Below, one piece after another: positions 56,683 through 64,000 of a stretch of DNA of 64,000 nucleotides. Numbering within the stretch: the first letter of the stretch is position 1; each line of letters begins with the position of its first letter. The stretch is from Kineosporia aurantiaca JCM 3230 (lineage in GTDB: Bacteria > Actinomycetota > Actinomycetes > Actinomycetales > Kineosporiaceae), in contig JODP01000006.1 of NCBI GenBank assembly GCA_000719025.1, positions 620,001-684,000 on the forward strand. The letters are read 5' to 3'. Both the position numbers and the translations under genes were made by a program. The notes below the pieces were generated by a model. That model made no database searches, was not told the DNA's origin, and saw nothing but the letters and a program-made list of their open reading frames with translations.

Positions 56683-57872
56683 ACACCGCGAAGAACCGCC
56701 CGCTGATCGTCGCGGCGGCCCTCGGCCTGGCGGTGACGTTCGGAGCGGGCTGGGCCGTCGGGCACGGTGGAGATGACCAGAACCCCCCGGCCCGCGCGGA
56801 CATAGCCACGCCGCAGGCCGCGATCCCGCAGACCACTCCGGCGGCCGGTGCTTCCGAGGCGCCGACCGAGACCGCCGACGGTGCCGACGGTTCCGGGGAT
56901 CCGGAGAACGACGTCAGCGCGGCTGCCCGCACCGCCAAGCTGCCCGCCCTGACCAAATGGAAGAAGCCGCCGATCGCGGCCTTCACCTGCCCGGCCGCCA
57001 CGGTCACCGTGTCCACCAGCGACCAGTTGCAGAAGGCGCTGGACACCGCCCGGGCCGGGGCCTCGATCCGGATCGCGGACGGCCTCTACACCGGTGAGTT
57101 CCGCACCACTCGGGACGGTTCCGCGAAGAAGCCGATCTACCTGTGCGGCAGCCGGGACGCGGTGCTCGAGGCCGGGGCGATCAAGGGCGGCTACACGCTG
57201 CACTTCGACGGAGCCTCGTCGTGGCGGGTGAACGGCTTCACCGTCCGGAACGGGCAGAAGGGCGTGATGGTGGACGCGGGCCAGGACATCGGCCTGCAGA
57301 ACCTGCTGGTCGAGCACATCGGCGACGAGGCCGTGCACCTGCGCACCGGCAGCAGCCGGAACGTGGTGCGGGGCCTGACCATCCGGGACACCGGCAACCG
57401 TAAGCCGCAGTACGGCGAGGGCGTCTACATCGGTACCGCGCAGAGCAACTGGTGCGAGTACACCAAGTGCAAGCCGGATCCCAGCAACAGCAACTTCGTG
57501 ATCGGCAACCGGATCTCGGGCACCACGGCCGAGTCGGTCGACATCAAGGAGGGCACCTCGGGCGGGGTGCTGTACGGGAACACCTTCGACGGTGAGGCGA
57601 TGACCGAGGGCGACAGCTGGGTCGACGTGAAGGGCAACGGCTGGCTGATCTCCGGGAACACCGGGGCCACCTCGAAGGCCGACGGGTACAAGGTGATCGA
57701 GATCCTGGACGGCTGGGGCTGGCGGAACCTGTTCAGTGCCAACAAGTCCACCGTCGACGGCAGCGGCTACGCGATCAACGTGACGAAGCGGCACAGCGGG
57801 AACGTGGTGCGCTGCAACAACACTGCGGTGAAGGCCGCAGACGGCCTGACCACGATCGACTGCAGCAAATAG
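56679..57872 (+). CDS. Secreted right-handed beta-helix protein, polysaccharide-lyase/epimerase-like
   Basis: A 397-residue protein with an N-terminal anchor or signal segment (about residues 8-28), a low-complexity Ala/Thr/Pro/Glu linker, and a compact right-handed beta-helix (about 110-390) starting with LQKALDTARAGASIRIADGLYTGEF, the common entry of PL6- and epimerase-like folds, and containing repeats such as VNGFTVRNGQKGVMV and GNRISGT. Two cysteines (for example in NWCEYTKCKPDP) may form a disulfide. The GTG at 56679 overlaps the previous stop by four bases. It probably modifies or cuts the same polymer as its neighbour; the exact chemistry cannot be told. Confidence 0.8.
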   Translation: MNTAKNRPLIVAAALGLAVTFGAGWAVGHGGDDQNPPARADIATPQAAIPQTTPAAGASEAPTETADGADGSGDPENDVSAAARTAKLPALTKWKKPPIAAFTCPAATVTVSTSDQLQKALDTARAGASIRIADGLYTGEFRTTRDGSAKKPIYLCGSRDAVLEAGAIKGGYTLHFDGASSWRVNGFTVRNGQKGVMVDAGQDIGLQNLLVEHIGDEAVHLRTGSSRNVVRGLTIRDTGNRKPQYGEGVYIGTAQSNWCEYTKCKPDPSNSNFVIGNRISGTTAESVDIKEGTSGGVLYGNTFDGEAMTEGDSWVDVKGNGWLISGNTGATSKADGYKVIEILDGWGWRNLFSANKSTVDGSGYAINVTKRHSGNVVRCNNTAVKAADGLTTIDCSK

Positions 57873-57894
57873 AACCGCCGCCCGAAAGCGTCTT

Positions 57895-59079
57895 TTATTT
57901 GTCTACGTCGCCGACCACGAAGAAAGTCGAACCCAGGATCGCCACCAGGTCGGCGATCAGCGTGCCCGGCAGCAACTCGCTGAGCACCTGGACATTGCTG
58001 AACGAGGCGGAGCGCAGCTTCAGCCGCCACGGCACCTTGTCGCCCTTGGAGACCAGGTAGTAACCGTTCAGCCCGAGCGGGTTCTCCGTCCAGCGGTAGA
58101 CGTGACCCTCCGGAACCCGCAGCACCTTCGGCAGTTTCACGTTGATCGGGCCGGGCGGCAGTGACCGCAGCCGGTCCACGCAGGCCTCGGCCAGGTCCAG
58201 GCTCACGTGCACCTGCTCGAGCAGCACCTGGAACCGGGCCAGGCAGTCGCCCTCGGTCCGGGTCACCACCCGGCCCGGACCGCCGGGCGCGAACAGCTCG
58301 CCGTAGGCCAGGTACGGATCGTCCCGCCGTAGATCCAGGTCCAGCCCACTGGCCCGGGCGACCGGGCCGCTCACTCCGTACGCCGCGGCCGTCTCCTTCG
58401 AGAGCACCCCGACCCCGCGCGTCCGGGCCCGCAGAATCTCGTTGCCGACGATCAGCCCCTCGAGCCGGGGCAGCCGCCGCCGCACCGAGGCGATCGCCTT
58501 CAGCACCCGGGCGGTCCAGCCGGCCGGTAGATCCTCCTTCAGCCCACCGACCCGATTGAACATGTAGTGCATCCGGCCGCCGGAGATCTCCTCCATCACC
58601 GCCTGCAGCTCCTCCCGTTCGGTGAAGGAGTAGAAGACCGGGGTGATCGCGCCCAGCTCCAGCGGGTAGGAACCCAGGAACATCAGGTGATTGAGGACGC
58701 GGTTCAGCTCGGCCAGCAGGGTGCGGGCCCAGATCGCGCGTTCCGGCACCTCCATGCCCAGGAGCTGCTCCGCGGCCAGCACCACGCCCAGTTCGTTGGC
58801 GAAGGCGGAGAGCCAGTCGTGCCGGTTGGCCAGCACGATGATCTGCCGGTAGTCGCGCACCTCGAAAAGCTTCTCGGCGCCGCGGTGCATGTACCCGACG
58901 ATCGGCTCGGCACTGATCACCCGCTCGCCGTCGACCACGATCCGCAGCCGCAGCACGCCGTGTGTGGCCGGGTGCTGGGGGCCGATGTTGAGCACCATGT
59001 CCGAGGTGGCGAGGCCGGCGGAGCCCAGCGCCACGGTGAGCGCGCGGGGATCGGCCGGGACCGGCTCGGTGGACGTCAC
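57895..59079 (-). CDS. nuoD2: Stand-alone NADH-quinone oxidoreductase subunit D homologue
   Basis: A 394-residue 49-kDa-subunit-like protein with NIGPQHPATHGVLRL, GYMHRGAEKLFE, NRVLNHLMFLGSYPLE and LRLRSASFSNVQVL/PGTLIADLVAILGSTFFVVGDVDK. It is the quinone-chamber subunit of complex I, but no nuoABCE-N genes are adjacent. Streptomyces carries a similar lone copy. The quinone-site histidine and tyrosine region is present, so it may be incorporated into complex I as an alternative subunit, or act in another membrane oxidoreductase. The GTG at 59079 starts the segment TSTEPVPAD; the frame extends upstream into repeat sequence without support. Confidence 0.9.
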   Translation of the reverse strand: MTSTEPVPADPRALTVALGSAGLATSDMVLNIGPQHPATHGVLRLRIVVDGERVISAEPIVGYMHRGAEKLFEVRDYRQIIVLANRHDWLSAFANELGVVLAAEQLLGMEVPERAIWARTLLAELNRVLNHLMFLGSYPLELGAITPVFYSFTEREELQAVMEEISGGRMHYMFNRVGGLKEDLPAGWTARVLKAIASVRRRLPRLEGLIVGNEILRARTRGVGVLSKETAAAYGVSGPVARASGLDLDLRRDDPYLAYGELFAPGGPGRVVTRTEGDCLARFQVLLEQVHVSLDLAEACVDRLRSLPPGPINVKLPKVLRVPEGHVYRWTENPLGLNGYYLVSKGDKVPWRLKLRSASFSNVQVLSELLPGTLIADLVAILGSTFFVVGDVDK

Positions 59080-59122
59080 GCGCCGAGTCTGCCACGCACG
59101 ACGGGGCCTCCGAGGCGGCCGT

Positions 59123-59251
59123 TCCATGATCACGGGGGAGAAAGTCCATGATCGCGGGGGAGAAAGTCCATGATCACCGATAGCTCGTGGGGAGGACCGC
59201 ACCCCTCAAAATCCTGCCGTGATCATGGACTTCTTTCCCCGTGATCATGGA
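59123..59251. repeat. TGATCATGGA palindromic repeat cluster upstream of divergent genes
   Basis: Three inverted-orientation units (59123-59133, 59145-59155 with one mismatch, 59167-59177), each 22 bases apart, are followed after about 41 bases by two direct units (59219-59229, 59241-59251). It is the mirror order of the 28357-28486 cluster and lies in the shared upstream region of nuoD2 and the PH-domain genes, not between gene ends. Confidence 0.9.
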
Positions 59252-59343
59252 GTTTCTTCTCGCGGTCACCGGGAACCCGGGGGCAGTCAGTGCGAACCGG
59301 CGAGGTCTAGGAGCGGCGCGGCCCGTGTGACATCCTGCGGGAC

Positions 59344-59847
59344 ATGGGCGCGACGGGCGGGCTTCTGGGCGACGTGTTCGACGCGGACGGCGTGACCTGG
59401 ACGCCGATATCACCGGCCCTGGCCCGGGTCCGGCGGACCCTGGCCGCGCTGGTGGCGGGGGCCGGGGCCGTCCTCTTCGGGGTGCTGGCGGTGCTGACCA
59501 CCGTCTGGTTCTGGATCCCGGTGGCCGGGTCGGGGCTCGGCCTGGTCTGGGTCTGGTGGCTGATCGGGCGCCAGGTGCGGGCCTGGAGCTACGCCGAGCG
59601 GGCCGACGACCTGCTGATCCGGCACGGAGTGATGTTCCGGGCGCTGGTCGTGGTGCCCTACGGCCGGATGCAGTTCGTCGATGTGCAGGCCGGTCCGGTC
59701 GACCGGCTGTTCGGGGTGGCGCACGTCCAGCTGCACACCGCCTCGGCCGCGACCGACGCCCGGATCCCCGGGCTGAACGCCACCGAGGCCGGGCGGTTGC
59801 GCGACCGGCTGGCCTCCCGCGGCGAGGCCCGGCTGGCGGGGCTGTGA
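59344..59847 (+). CDS. PH-domain (YdbS-type) membrane protein
   Basis: A 167-residue protein with two membrane segments (about residues 32-52 and 58-78) followed by a bacterial PH-like domain (DDLLIRHGVMFRALVVVPYGRMQFVDVQAGPVDRLFGVAHVQLHT). This is the YdbS architecture. The next gene starts at its stop with a four-base overlap and encodes a YdbT-like partner. The pair is widely conserved but its role is poorly known; resistance to antimicrobial peptides and envelope stress has been reported for relatives. Confidence 0.85.
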   Translation: MGATGGLLGDVFDADGVTWTPISPALARVRRTLAALVAGAGAVLFGVLAVLTTVWFWIPVAGSGLGLVWVWWLIGRQVRAWSYAERADDLLIRHGVMFRALVVVPYGRMQFVDVQAGPVDRLFGVAHVQLHTASAATDARIPGLNATEAGRLRDRLASRGEARLAGL

Positions 59848-61334
59848 CCCAGCCGTCCGACCCCCGGACCTCCCCGGCGTTCGTCCCTCCTTCCGGGCTG
59901 GCTGACGGGCAGTGGCACGTCATGCACCCGGCCACCCCGCTGCTGCGGTCCTGGCAGGTGCTGGCCGTGGTGCTGGTGTTCGTCGTCCAGAGCCTGGGCA
60001 ACGACGTGGTTTCCGGCGACACCGACTTCGAGCGTCCGCATCTGGCCGGCCGCTGGCTGGCCGGCGGCGGTGCGGTGCTGCTCCTGGTCGTCCTGCTCGG
60101 CGTCGGCCTGGCCTTCGCCTCCTGGCGGGCGACCCGGTTCCGGGTGCTCGACGAGGCCCTGGAACTGCACACCGGCATCCTCTTCCGCAAACAGCGCCGG
60201 GCCCGGCTGGACCGGATGCAGGCGGTCGACGTGGTGCAGCCCTTCCTCGCCCGGCTGCTCGGCCTGGCCCGGCTGACCGTGGAGGTGGCCGGCGGCAAGG
60301 AGTCGAACATCGCGCTCTCCTTCCTGCGCGAGGACGAGGCCCGCGCCCTGCGCAACCATCTGCTGGCCGCGGCTGCCGGGGTCCGTTACGAGGGCCCGGA
60401 CGCGCCGGAGGCCCCGGAGCGCTCCACGCTGGAGATCCCGGTCGCCCGGCTGATCCTTTCCCTGCTGGTCAGCGGTCCGGCCATCGGGTTCGTGGGCGGT
60501 GTGCTGGTGCTCGGGATCATCAGCATCCTGATCGGCAACCCGGGCCCGCTGGTCGGCGCCTTCGCCCCGCTGCTGGGCGCCGCCGGTGTGCTGTGGGCCC
60601 GGTTCAGCCGGGGTTTCGGCTTCCGGATCTCCGACTCACCCGACGGTCTGCGCCTGCGCTACGGCCTTCTCGAGCAGCGCACCCAGACCGTCCCGCCCGG
60701 CCGGGTCCAGGCGGTCCGGCTCAGCCAGGGGCTGCTCTGGCGGGCGCTGGGCCTGTGGACGGTGCACGTGAACATCGCCGGATACGGCGGGGAGGACCGC
60801 CGGGACTCGGGTTCCGGCAGCACGCTGCTCCCGGTCGGGCCGAAGGTGGAGGCGGTCGGCGTGCTCGCGCTGGTGCTGCCCGACCTGGGGGTGGAACCGG
60901 GGGAGAACCCGTGGGACGTGGTGGACGCCGGGCTGACCGGCCGAGGGCAGGTCGCCGGGTACCTTTCCGCGCCCCGCCGTTCCCGCTGGGTGGACCCGAT
61001 CTCCTGGGGCCGCTCCGGCGTCCGGGTCACCGACCAGGCCCTGCTGATCCGCAGCGGCCGGATCTACCGGCACCTCGACATCGTCCCGCACGCCCGCACC
61101 CAGAGCCTCGGCCTGACCCAGGGCCCGCTGCAGCGCCGGCTCCGCCTGGCCTCGTTCGCCGTGCACTCCACGGCCGGCCCGGTCGATCCGGTGGCCTCCC
61201 ATCTGGACCAGGACCAGGCCTCGCAGCTCCTGGCGGTGCAGTCGGTCCGGGCCGAACGGGCGCGCAAGTCGTCCGGCCCGGAGCGCTGGATGGAGCACTC
61301 AGAGTTCCTGCAGCAGCCAGGCGAACCCACCTAG
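59844..61334 (+). CDS. PH-domain (YdbT-type) membrane protein
   Basis: A 496-residue protein with four membrane segments and three PH-like modules: after the first helix pair (VLDEALELHTGILFRKQRRARLDRMQAVDVVQPFLARLLGLA), after the second pair (DGLRLRYGLLEQRTQTVPPGRVQAVRLSQGLLWRALGLW), and near the end (TDQALLIRSGRIYRHLDIVPHARTQSLGLTQGPLQRRL). It pairs with the preceding YdbS-like protein through a four-base overlap. Its 3' end overlaps the converging MidA-like gene by 36 bases. The GTG at 59844 is set by the overlap. Confidence 0.85.
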   Translation: MTQPSDPRTSPAFVPPSGLADGQWHVMHPATPLLRSWQVLAVVLVFVVQSLGNDVVSGDTDFERPHLAGRWLAGGGAVLLLVVLLGVGLAFASWRATRFRVLDEALELHTGILFRKQRRARLDRMQAVDVVQPFLARLLGLARLTVEVAGGKESNIALSFLREDEARALRNHLLAAAAGVRYEGPDAPEAPERSTLEIPVARLILSLLVSGPAIGFVGGVLVLGIISILIGNPGPLVGAFAPLLGAAGVLWARFSRGFGFRISDSPDGLRLRYGLLEQRTQTVPPGRVQAVRLSQGLLWRALGLWTVHVNIAGYGGEDRRDSGSGSTLLPVGPKVEAVGVLALVLPDLGVEPGENPWDVVDAGLTGRGQVAGYLSAPRRSRWVDPISWGRSGVRVTDQALLIRSGRIYRHLDIVPHARTQSLGLTQGPLQRRLRLASFAVHSTAGPVDPVASHLDQDQASQLLAVQSVRAERARKSSGPERWMEHSEFLQQPGEPT

Positions 61335-62168
61335 CCCACCCTCGTCCAGCAACTCCGGATCGGTCACCCCGAGCTGCTTCAGGGCCTGCGCCTGAGTGGT
61401 GCACTCGACCGTCCGGCCACCGACCGCGGCCACCGAGTCGATCGCCACGTGCGCGGTGATGTCCATCGTCCCGTCCGGGCGCGGCGGTACCTCGCGACCG
61501 GCCCGAAAACCGCTCAGGCTGCCTTGTTCCGGGCGGGTGGCCCGGGTGTGGGCGTAGTCCACGCACAGCGCGGCCACCGCGTTCGGCGCCCTTCGGAGCA
61601 GGTCCTCCCAGAACCGGTCGCGGGTCAGGCCGACCTCGATCCGGTCGCCCTCCTCCAATTGGTCCAGGGGCCACCAGCTTTCGATCCACTCCAGATCAAT
61701 GGACGCCGGTGGGCCCGCCAGCTGCTCGCGCCCGGTAACGGGGTCGACGAGGACCGTTCTCGGACGGCCGGTCTCGTCGATCTCGAGGATGTCCATCACG
61801 ACTACGTCCAGCAGTTCCCAGGCGATCACCAGGGCGCCGTCGAAGGCCTCGGGGGCCAGGGAGTCCAGGCCCTCGGCCCACTGAACGGCAGCCGGCAACC
61901 CGGGCGGGCGACCGACCACGTCCACACCCCAAAGCTCTTGTCCGGCTATGGGAAGCAGGGCGGTGAGCAGCTCACCGCGGCCCGTACCGACGTCCACAAT
62001 TGATCGGGCCCCTACTGAAGAGGCAAGCCGCGCAATCCCTTCCGCGAGTGCTTCCGGGGCCGCGTGCGAAGCCGTGCGGAAGTGCCCGGCCGGGCCTTCG
62101 GGTCGTCGGTAGAAGCCCTCCGGGCCGTAAAGTGCCTCCTGCCAGGCGTCCTTCCAGCTCGGGCTCAC
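61299..62168 (-). CDS. MidA-like (NDUFAF7-type, DUF185) SAM-dependent methyltransferase
   Basis: A 289-residue protein with class I methyltransferase motifs: YGPEGFYRRPEGPAGHFRTASH at the start, IVDVGTGRGELLTALLP (SAM loop near residue 58), AWELLDVVVMDILE, and ALCVDYAHTRATRP with GTMDITAHVAIDSVA near the end, all typical of the MidA/DUF185 group. The mitochondrial relative NDUFAF7 methylates an arginine of NDUFS2, the NuoD homologue. A lone nuoD2-type gene lies 2.2 kb away, so methylation of it is a testable inference. The GTG at 62168 overlaps the stop of the upstream gene by four bases. Confidence 0.8.
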   Translation of the reverse strand: MSPSWKDAWQEALYGPEGFYRRPEGPAGHFRTASHAAPEALAEGIARLASSVGARSIVDVGTGRGELLTALLPIAGQELWGVDVVGRPPGLPAAVQWAEGLDSLAPEAFDGALVIAWELLDVVVMDILEIDETGRPRTVLVDPVTGREQLAGPPASIDLEWIESWWPLDQLEEGDRIEVGLTRDRFWEDLLRRAPNAVAALCVDYAHTRATRPEQGSLSGFRAGREVPPRPDGTMDITAHVAIDSVAAVGGRTVECTTQAQALKQLGVTDPELLDEGGLGGFAWLLQEL

Positions 62169-62902
62169 TCCGGTCGGCGGAGCACCAGCGCCACGTCGGT
62201 GACCGCGAACAGGAACTGGCCCTCCGCCGCGAGCTGGGCCAGCCCTTCGACCCAGGTGGTGGCCCGTTCGGAGAGCGCCGGGTCGTCCTTGGTCGCCGCC
62301 AGCACCCCCATCGCCACCTTCCAGCTCACCGAACCACGGTCGAACCGGCGATGGCAGTCGGCCCAGGTGTCCGCGCTGACCAGCTCGAACTCCGAGCGGG
62401 TGGCCAGCCCGAGCAGCTTGCGGCCCATGAACCCGTCGGCCCGCTCGGCGAACCGCGGCACGGTGGAGACGAACCGGTCGACCAGCAGCCGGGTCAGCGC
62501 GTCGTCCGAGCTGGCGAACAGGGCGGTGTCCCAGTCGCTGTGGGCCAGCACCAGCAGCCCGCCCGGCCGCAGCACCCGGAAGCACTCGGCCAGATGCTGG
62601 TCCGGATCGGCCAGGTGCTCGGCCACGTTCAGCGAGATCACCCGGTCCAGGGCGGCGTCCGGGAACGGCAGCGGCTCGTCCGGGTCGGCCAGCACCGAGC
62701 GCACCCGGGCGTCGCCGAGCACCTCGTCGTCCAGGTTCGAGGCCGCGTCCACGGCGTGCACCCGGGCCGGCTCGTGGCCGGTCGTGTCGGCCAGCTTCAG
62801 CAGGGCCCGGACCGTGCGGCCCGCTCCGGCGGCCAGATCGGCCACCGCCAGCCCGGGGCGATCGAGGGTGACCAGCTCGGCAATGCGTTCGTGACGTCCC
62901 AC
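62165..62902 (-). CDS. Class I SAM-dependent methyltransferase
   Basis: A 245-residue protein with the SAM motif VADLAAGAGRTVRALL, the acidic VHAVDAASN, and a motif IV-like ISLNVAEHLADPDQHLAECFRVLRPGGLLVLAHSDWD. It resembles small-molecule or ubiquinone/menaquinone-type methyltransferases; no substrate can be chosen. It is coupled by a four-base overlap with the MidA-like gene. The GTG at 62902 begins MGRHERIAELV. It is divergent from the DUF2520 gene. Confidence 0.83.
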   Translation of the reverse strand: MGRHERIAELVTLDRPGLAVADLAAGAGRTVRALLKLADTTGHEPARVHAVDAASNLDDEVLGDARVRSVLADPDEPLPFPDAALDRVISLNVAEHLADPDQHLAECFRVLRPGGLLVLAHSDWDTALFASSDDALTRLLVDRFVSTVPRFAERADGFMGRKLLGLATRSEFELVSADTWADCHRRFDRGSVSWKVAMGVLAATKDDPALSERATTWVEGLAQLAAEGQFLFAVTDVALVLRRPE

Positions 62903-63140
62903 GATGTAACCCTACGGCGCGGGCGGCGGGGCGGTGTTCGGTTTACCGCCGGGCCCCGGTTCAGCTGCGGCCCGGGTTCAGCCGGGCCCCGGTTCAGCGC
63001 GGGCCCCCCGTTTGGCGCCGGGCCCACCCCACCCACCCGGGAAGACGTGACCCGGCGGGAAAATGTGAGGTGGGGTGCCGGTCCGGTGCGTTGTCGTCGG
63101 CCGGACCCCGGAACCGCCCGGGTCTGGTTACCCTGCCGAG

Positions 63141-64000
63141 GTGTCTGAATCTCAGCAGCCGGCCGACCGCCCAGGACGCCTCGGGGTCGGCGTGATCGGG
63201 GCCGGGCGGGTCGGGGCGGTGATCGGCTCGGCCCTGCGCGCGGCCGGGCATGCGGTCGTCGGGGTAAGCGCGGTCTCCGAGGCCAGCGTGGAGCGGGCTG
63301 CCATGCTGCTGCCCGGGGTACCGGTGCTGGCGATCCCGGACGTGGTCGAGCGGGCCGAGCTGGTGGTCATCGCGATCCCCGACGACGCCCTCCCGGTGCT
63401 GGTCTCCGGGCTGGCCGAGACCGGCGCCTGGCTGCCCGGCCAGTTGCTGGTCCACACCAGCGGAAGGTTCGGCTGGAAGGTGCTGGAGCCCGCGGTCGGC
63501 CGGGGCGCGATCCCGCTGGCCCTGCACCCGGCGATGACCTTCACGGGCACCAGCCTGGACCTGAGCCGGCTGGTCGACTGCTGCTTCGGGGTCAGCGCCC
63601 CGGGCCCGGTGCTGCCGATCGCCCAGGCCCTGGTGGTGGAGATGGGCGCCGAGCCGGTGGTGATCGACGAGGCGATGCGCGGGCTCTACCACGCGGCCCT
63701 CGCGCACGGCTCGAACCACCTGGTCACGCTGGTCGCCCAGGCTCTGGACCTGCTCCGGGCGGCCGGGGTGGACGATCCGTCCCGGCTCCTGGCCCCGCTG
63801 CTGTCGGCCTCGCTCGACAATGCGCTGCGGGCCGGCGACAACGCCCTGACCGGCCCGGTGGCCCGCGGCGACGCCGGCACGCTGGCCTCGCACCTGGCCG
63901 CGATCCGCAGCCTCGGCGAGCGCGGCGAGGGCACCCTGGAGACCTATCGGTCCCTGGCCCGGGCCACGGCGGACCGGGCGCTGGCCTCGGGTCGGCTGGC
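63141..64000 (+). CDS. DUF2520 Rossmann-like oxidoreductase, 3' truncated by the window
   Basis: From the GTG at 63141 the frame is open to the last base of the window (286 codons). The N-terminus has the Rossmann motif GVIGAGRVGAVIGSALRAAGHAVVG, followed by VVIAIPDDALPVLVSGLAE and ALHPAMTFTGTSLDLSRL, and a helical DUF2520 domain (ALAHGSNHLVTLVAQALDLLRAAGVDDPSRLLAPLLSASLDNALR). In many actinobacteria this gene lies just before panC; the product may be a hydroxyacid or ketopantoate-type dehydrogenase. The next gene is outside the window. Confidence 0.85.
   Translation, partial: MSESQQPADRPGRLGVGVIGAGRVGAVIGSALRAAGHAVVGVSAVSEASVERAAMLLPGVPVLAIPDVVERAELVVIAIPDDALPVLVSGLAETGAWLPGQLLVHTSGRFGWKVLEPAVGRGAIPLALHPAMTFTGTSLDLSRLVDCCFGVSAPGPVLPIAQALVVEMGAEPVVIDEAMRGLYHAALAHGSNHLVTLVAQALDLLRAAGVDDPSRLLAPLLSASLDNALRAGDNALTGPVARGDAGTLASHLAAIRSLGERGEGTLETYRSLARATADRALASGRL

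Overview
This is a high-GC (roughly 70% or more) chromosomal segment of an actinobacterium. The evidence is the gene content (mycothiol glycosyltransferase, CarD, SenX3/RegX3-type two-component pair, F420-type oxidoreductase, HbhA-like protein, many GTG starts, MsiK-type ATPase). Gene order follows mycobacterial and Streptomyces core blocks as I remember them. A c-di-GMP-type RsiG protein and a composition typical of Kineosporia-like filamentous actinobacteria suggest that neighbourhood, but no rRNA is present, so the genus is an inference.

Layout. 0-13 kb: the end of a YgfZ-type protein, a BKACE-family enzyme, then regulator-HbhA-DUF2516, an RsiG-like anti-sigma protein, dtd, a methyltransferase, mshA, a YbjN protein, gpmA, phoU divergent from senX3-regX3, a lipoprotein and carD. 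12.6-17 kb: isoprenoid genes in an unusual arrangement (an IspD-like fragment, an inverted ispD, then ispF) followed by cysS and rlmB. 17-21.4 kb: a DUF4032 kinase-like protein, an MsiK-type ABC ATPase, a LacI-type regulator and a CBS-domain protein. 21.4-29.6 kb: a Ser/Thr kinase with a low-complexity linker, a PAS-GGDEF-EAL protein, an MMPL transporter and a saccharopine-dehydrogenase-like protein. 29.7-31.1 kb: a decayed accessory patch with a 26-copy heptanucleotide repeat inside a broken VWA-type gene, ending at tRNA-Thr. 31.2-37.7 kb: small metabolic and membrane genes, an orphan sugar-binding lipoprotein with a perfect upstream palindrome, and an AlkB-like gene behind an SOS box. 38-42.4 kb: an OtsA-OtsB fusion, a 48-residue membrane protein and an NlpC/P60 endopeptidase. 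42.5-52.8 kb: ppa, dacB, DUF2342 protease, tilS, hpt, ftsH, folE, folP, a folB-folK fusion and DUF3180, in the same order as in mycobacteria. 53-57.9 kb: a three-gene set of a processive-type GT2 synthase and two right-handed beta-helix proteins, which looks like a surface or secreted polysaccharide system. 57.9-64 kb: an orphan nuoD2-type gene, two PH-domain membrane proteins, a MidA-like methyltransferase, a second methyltransferase and the start of a DUF2520 oxidoreductase.

Three observations stand out. First, an IspD-like fragment keeps the arm motifs that the neighbouring inverted ispD has lost, while the inverted ispD keeps the nucleotide-binding motifs the fragment has lost; the pair may work as two unlike subunits or mark gene replacement in progress. 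Second, a family of TGATCATG-centred palindromic repeats occurs at three intergenic sites and has also entered the tilS reading frame. Third, the GT2/beta-helix operon has a long dyad-rich upstream region, and c-di-GMP proteins (an RsiG-like receptor with two complete motifs and a GGDEF-EAL enzyme) lie elsewhere in the window.
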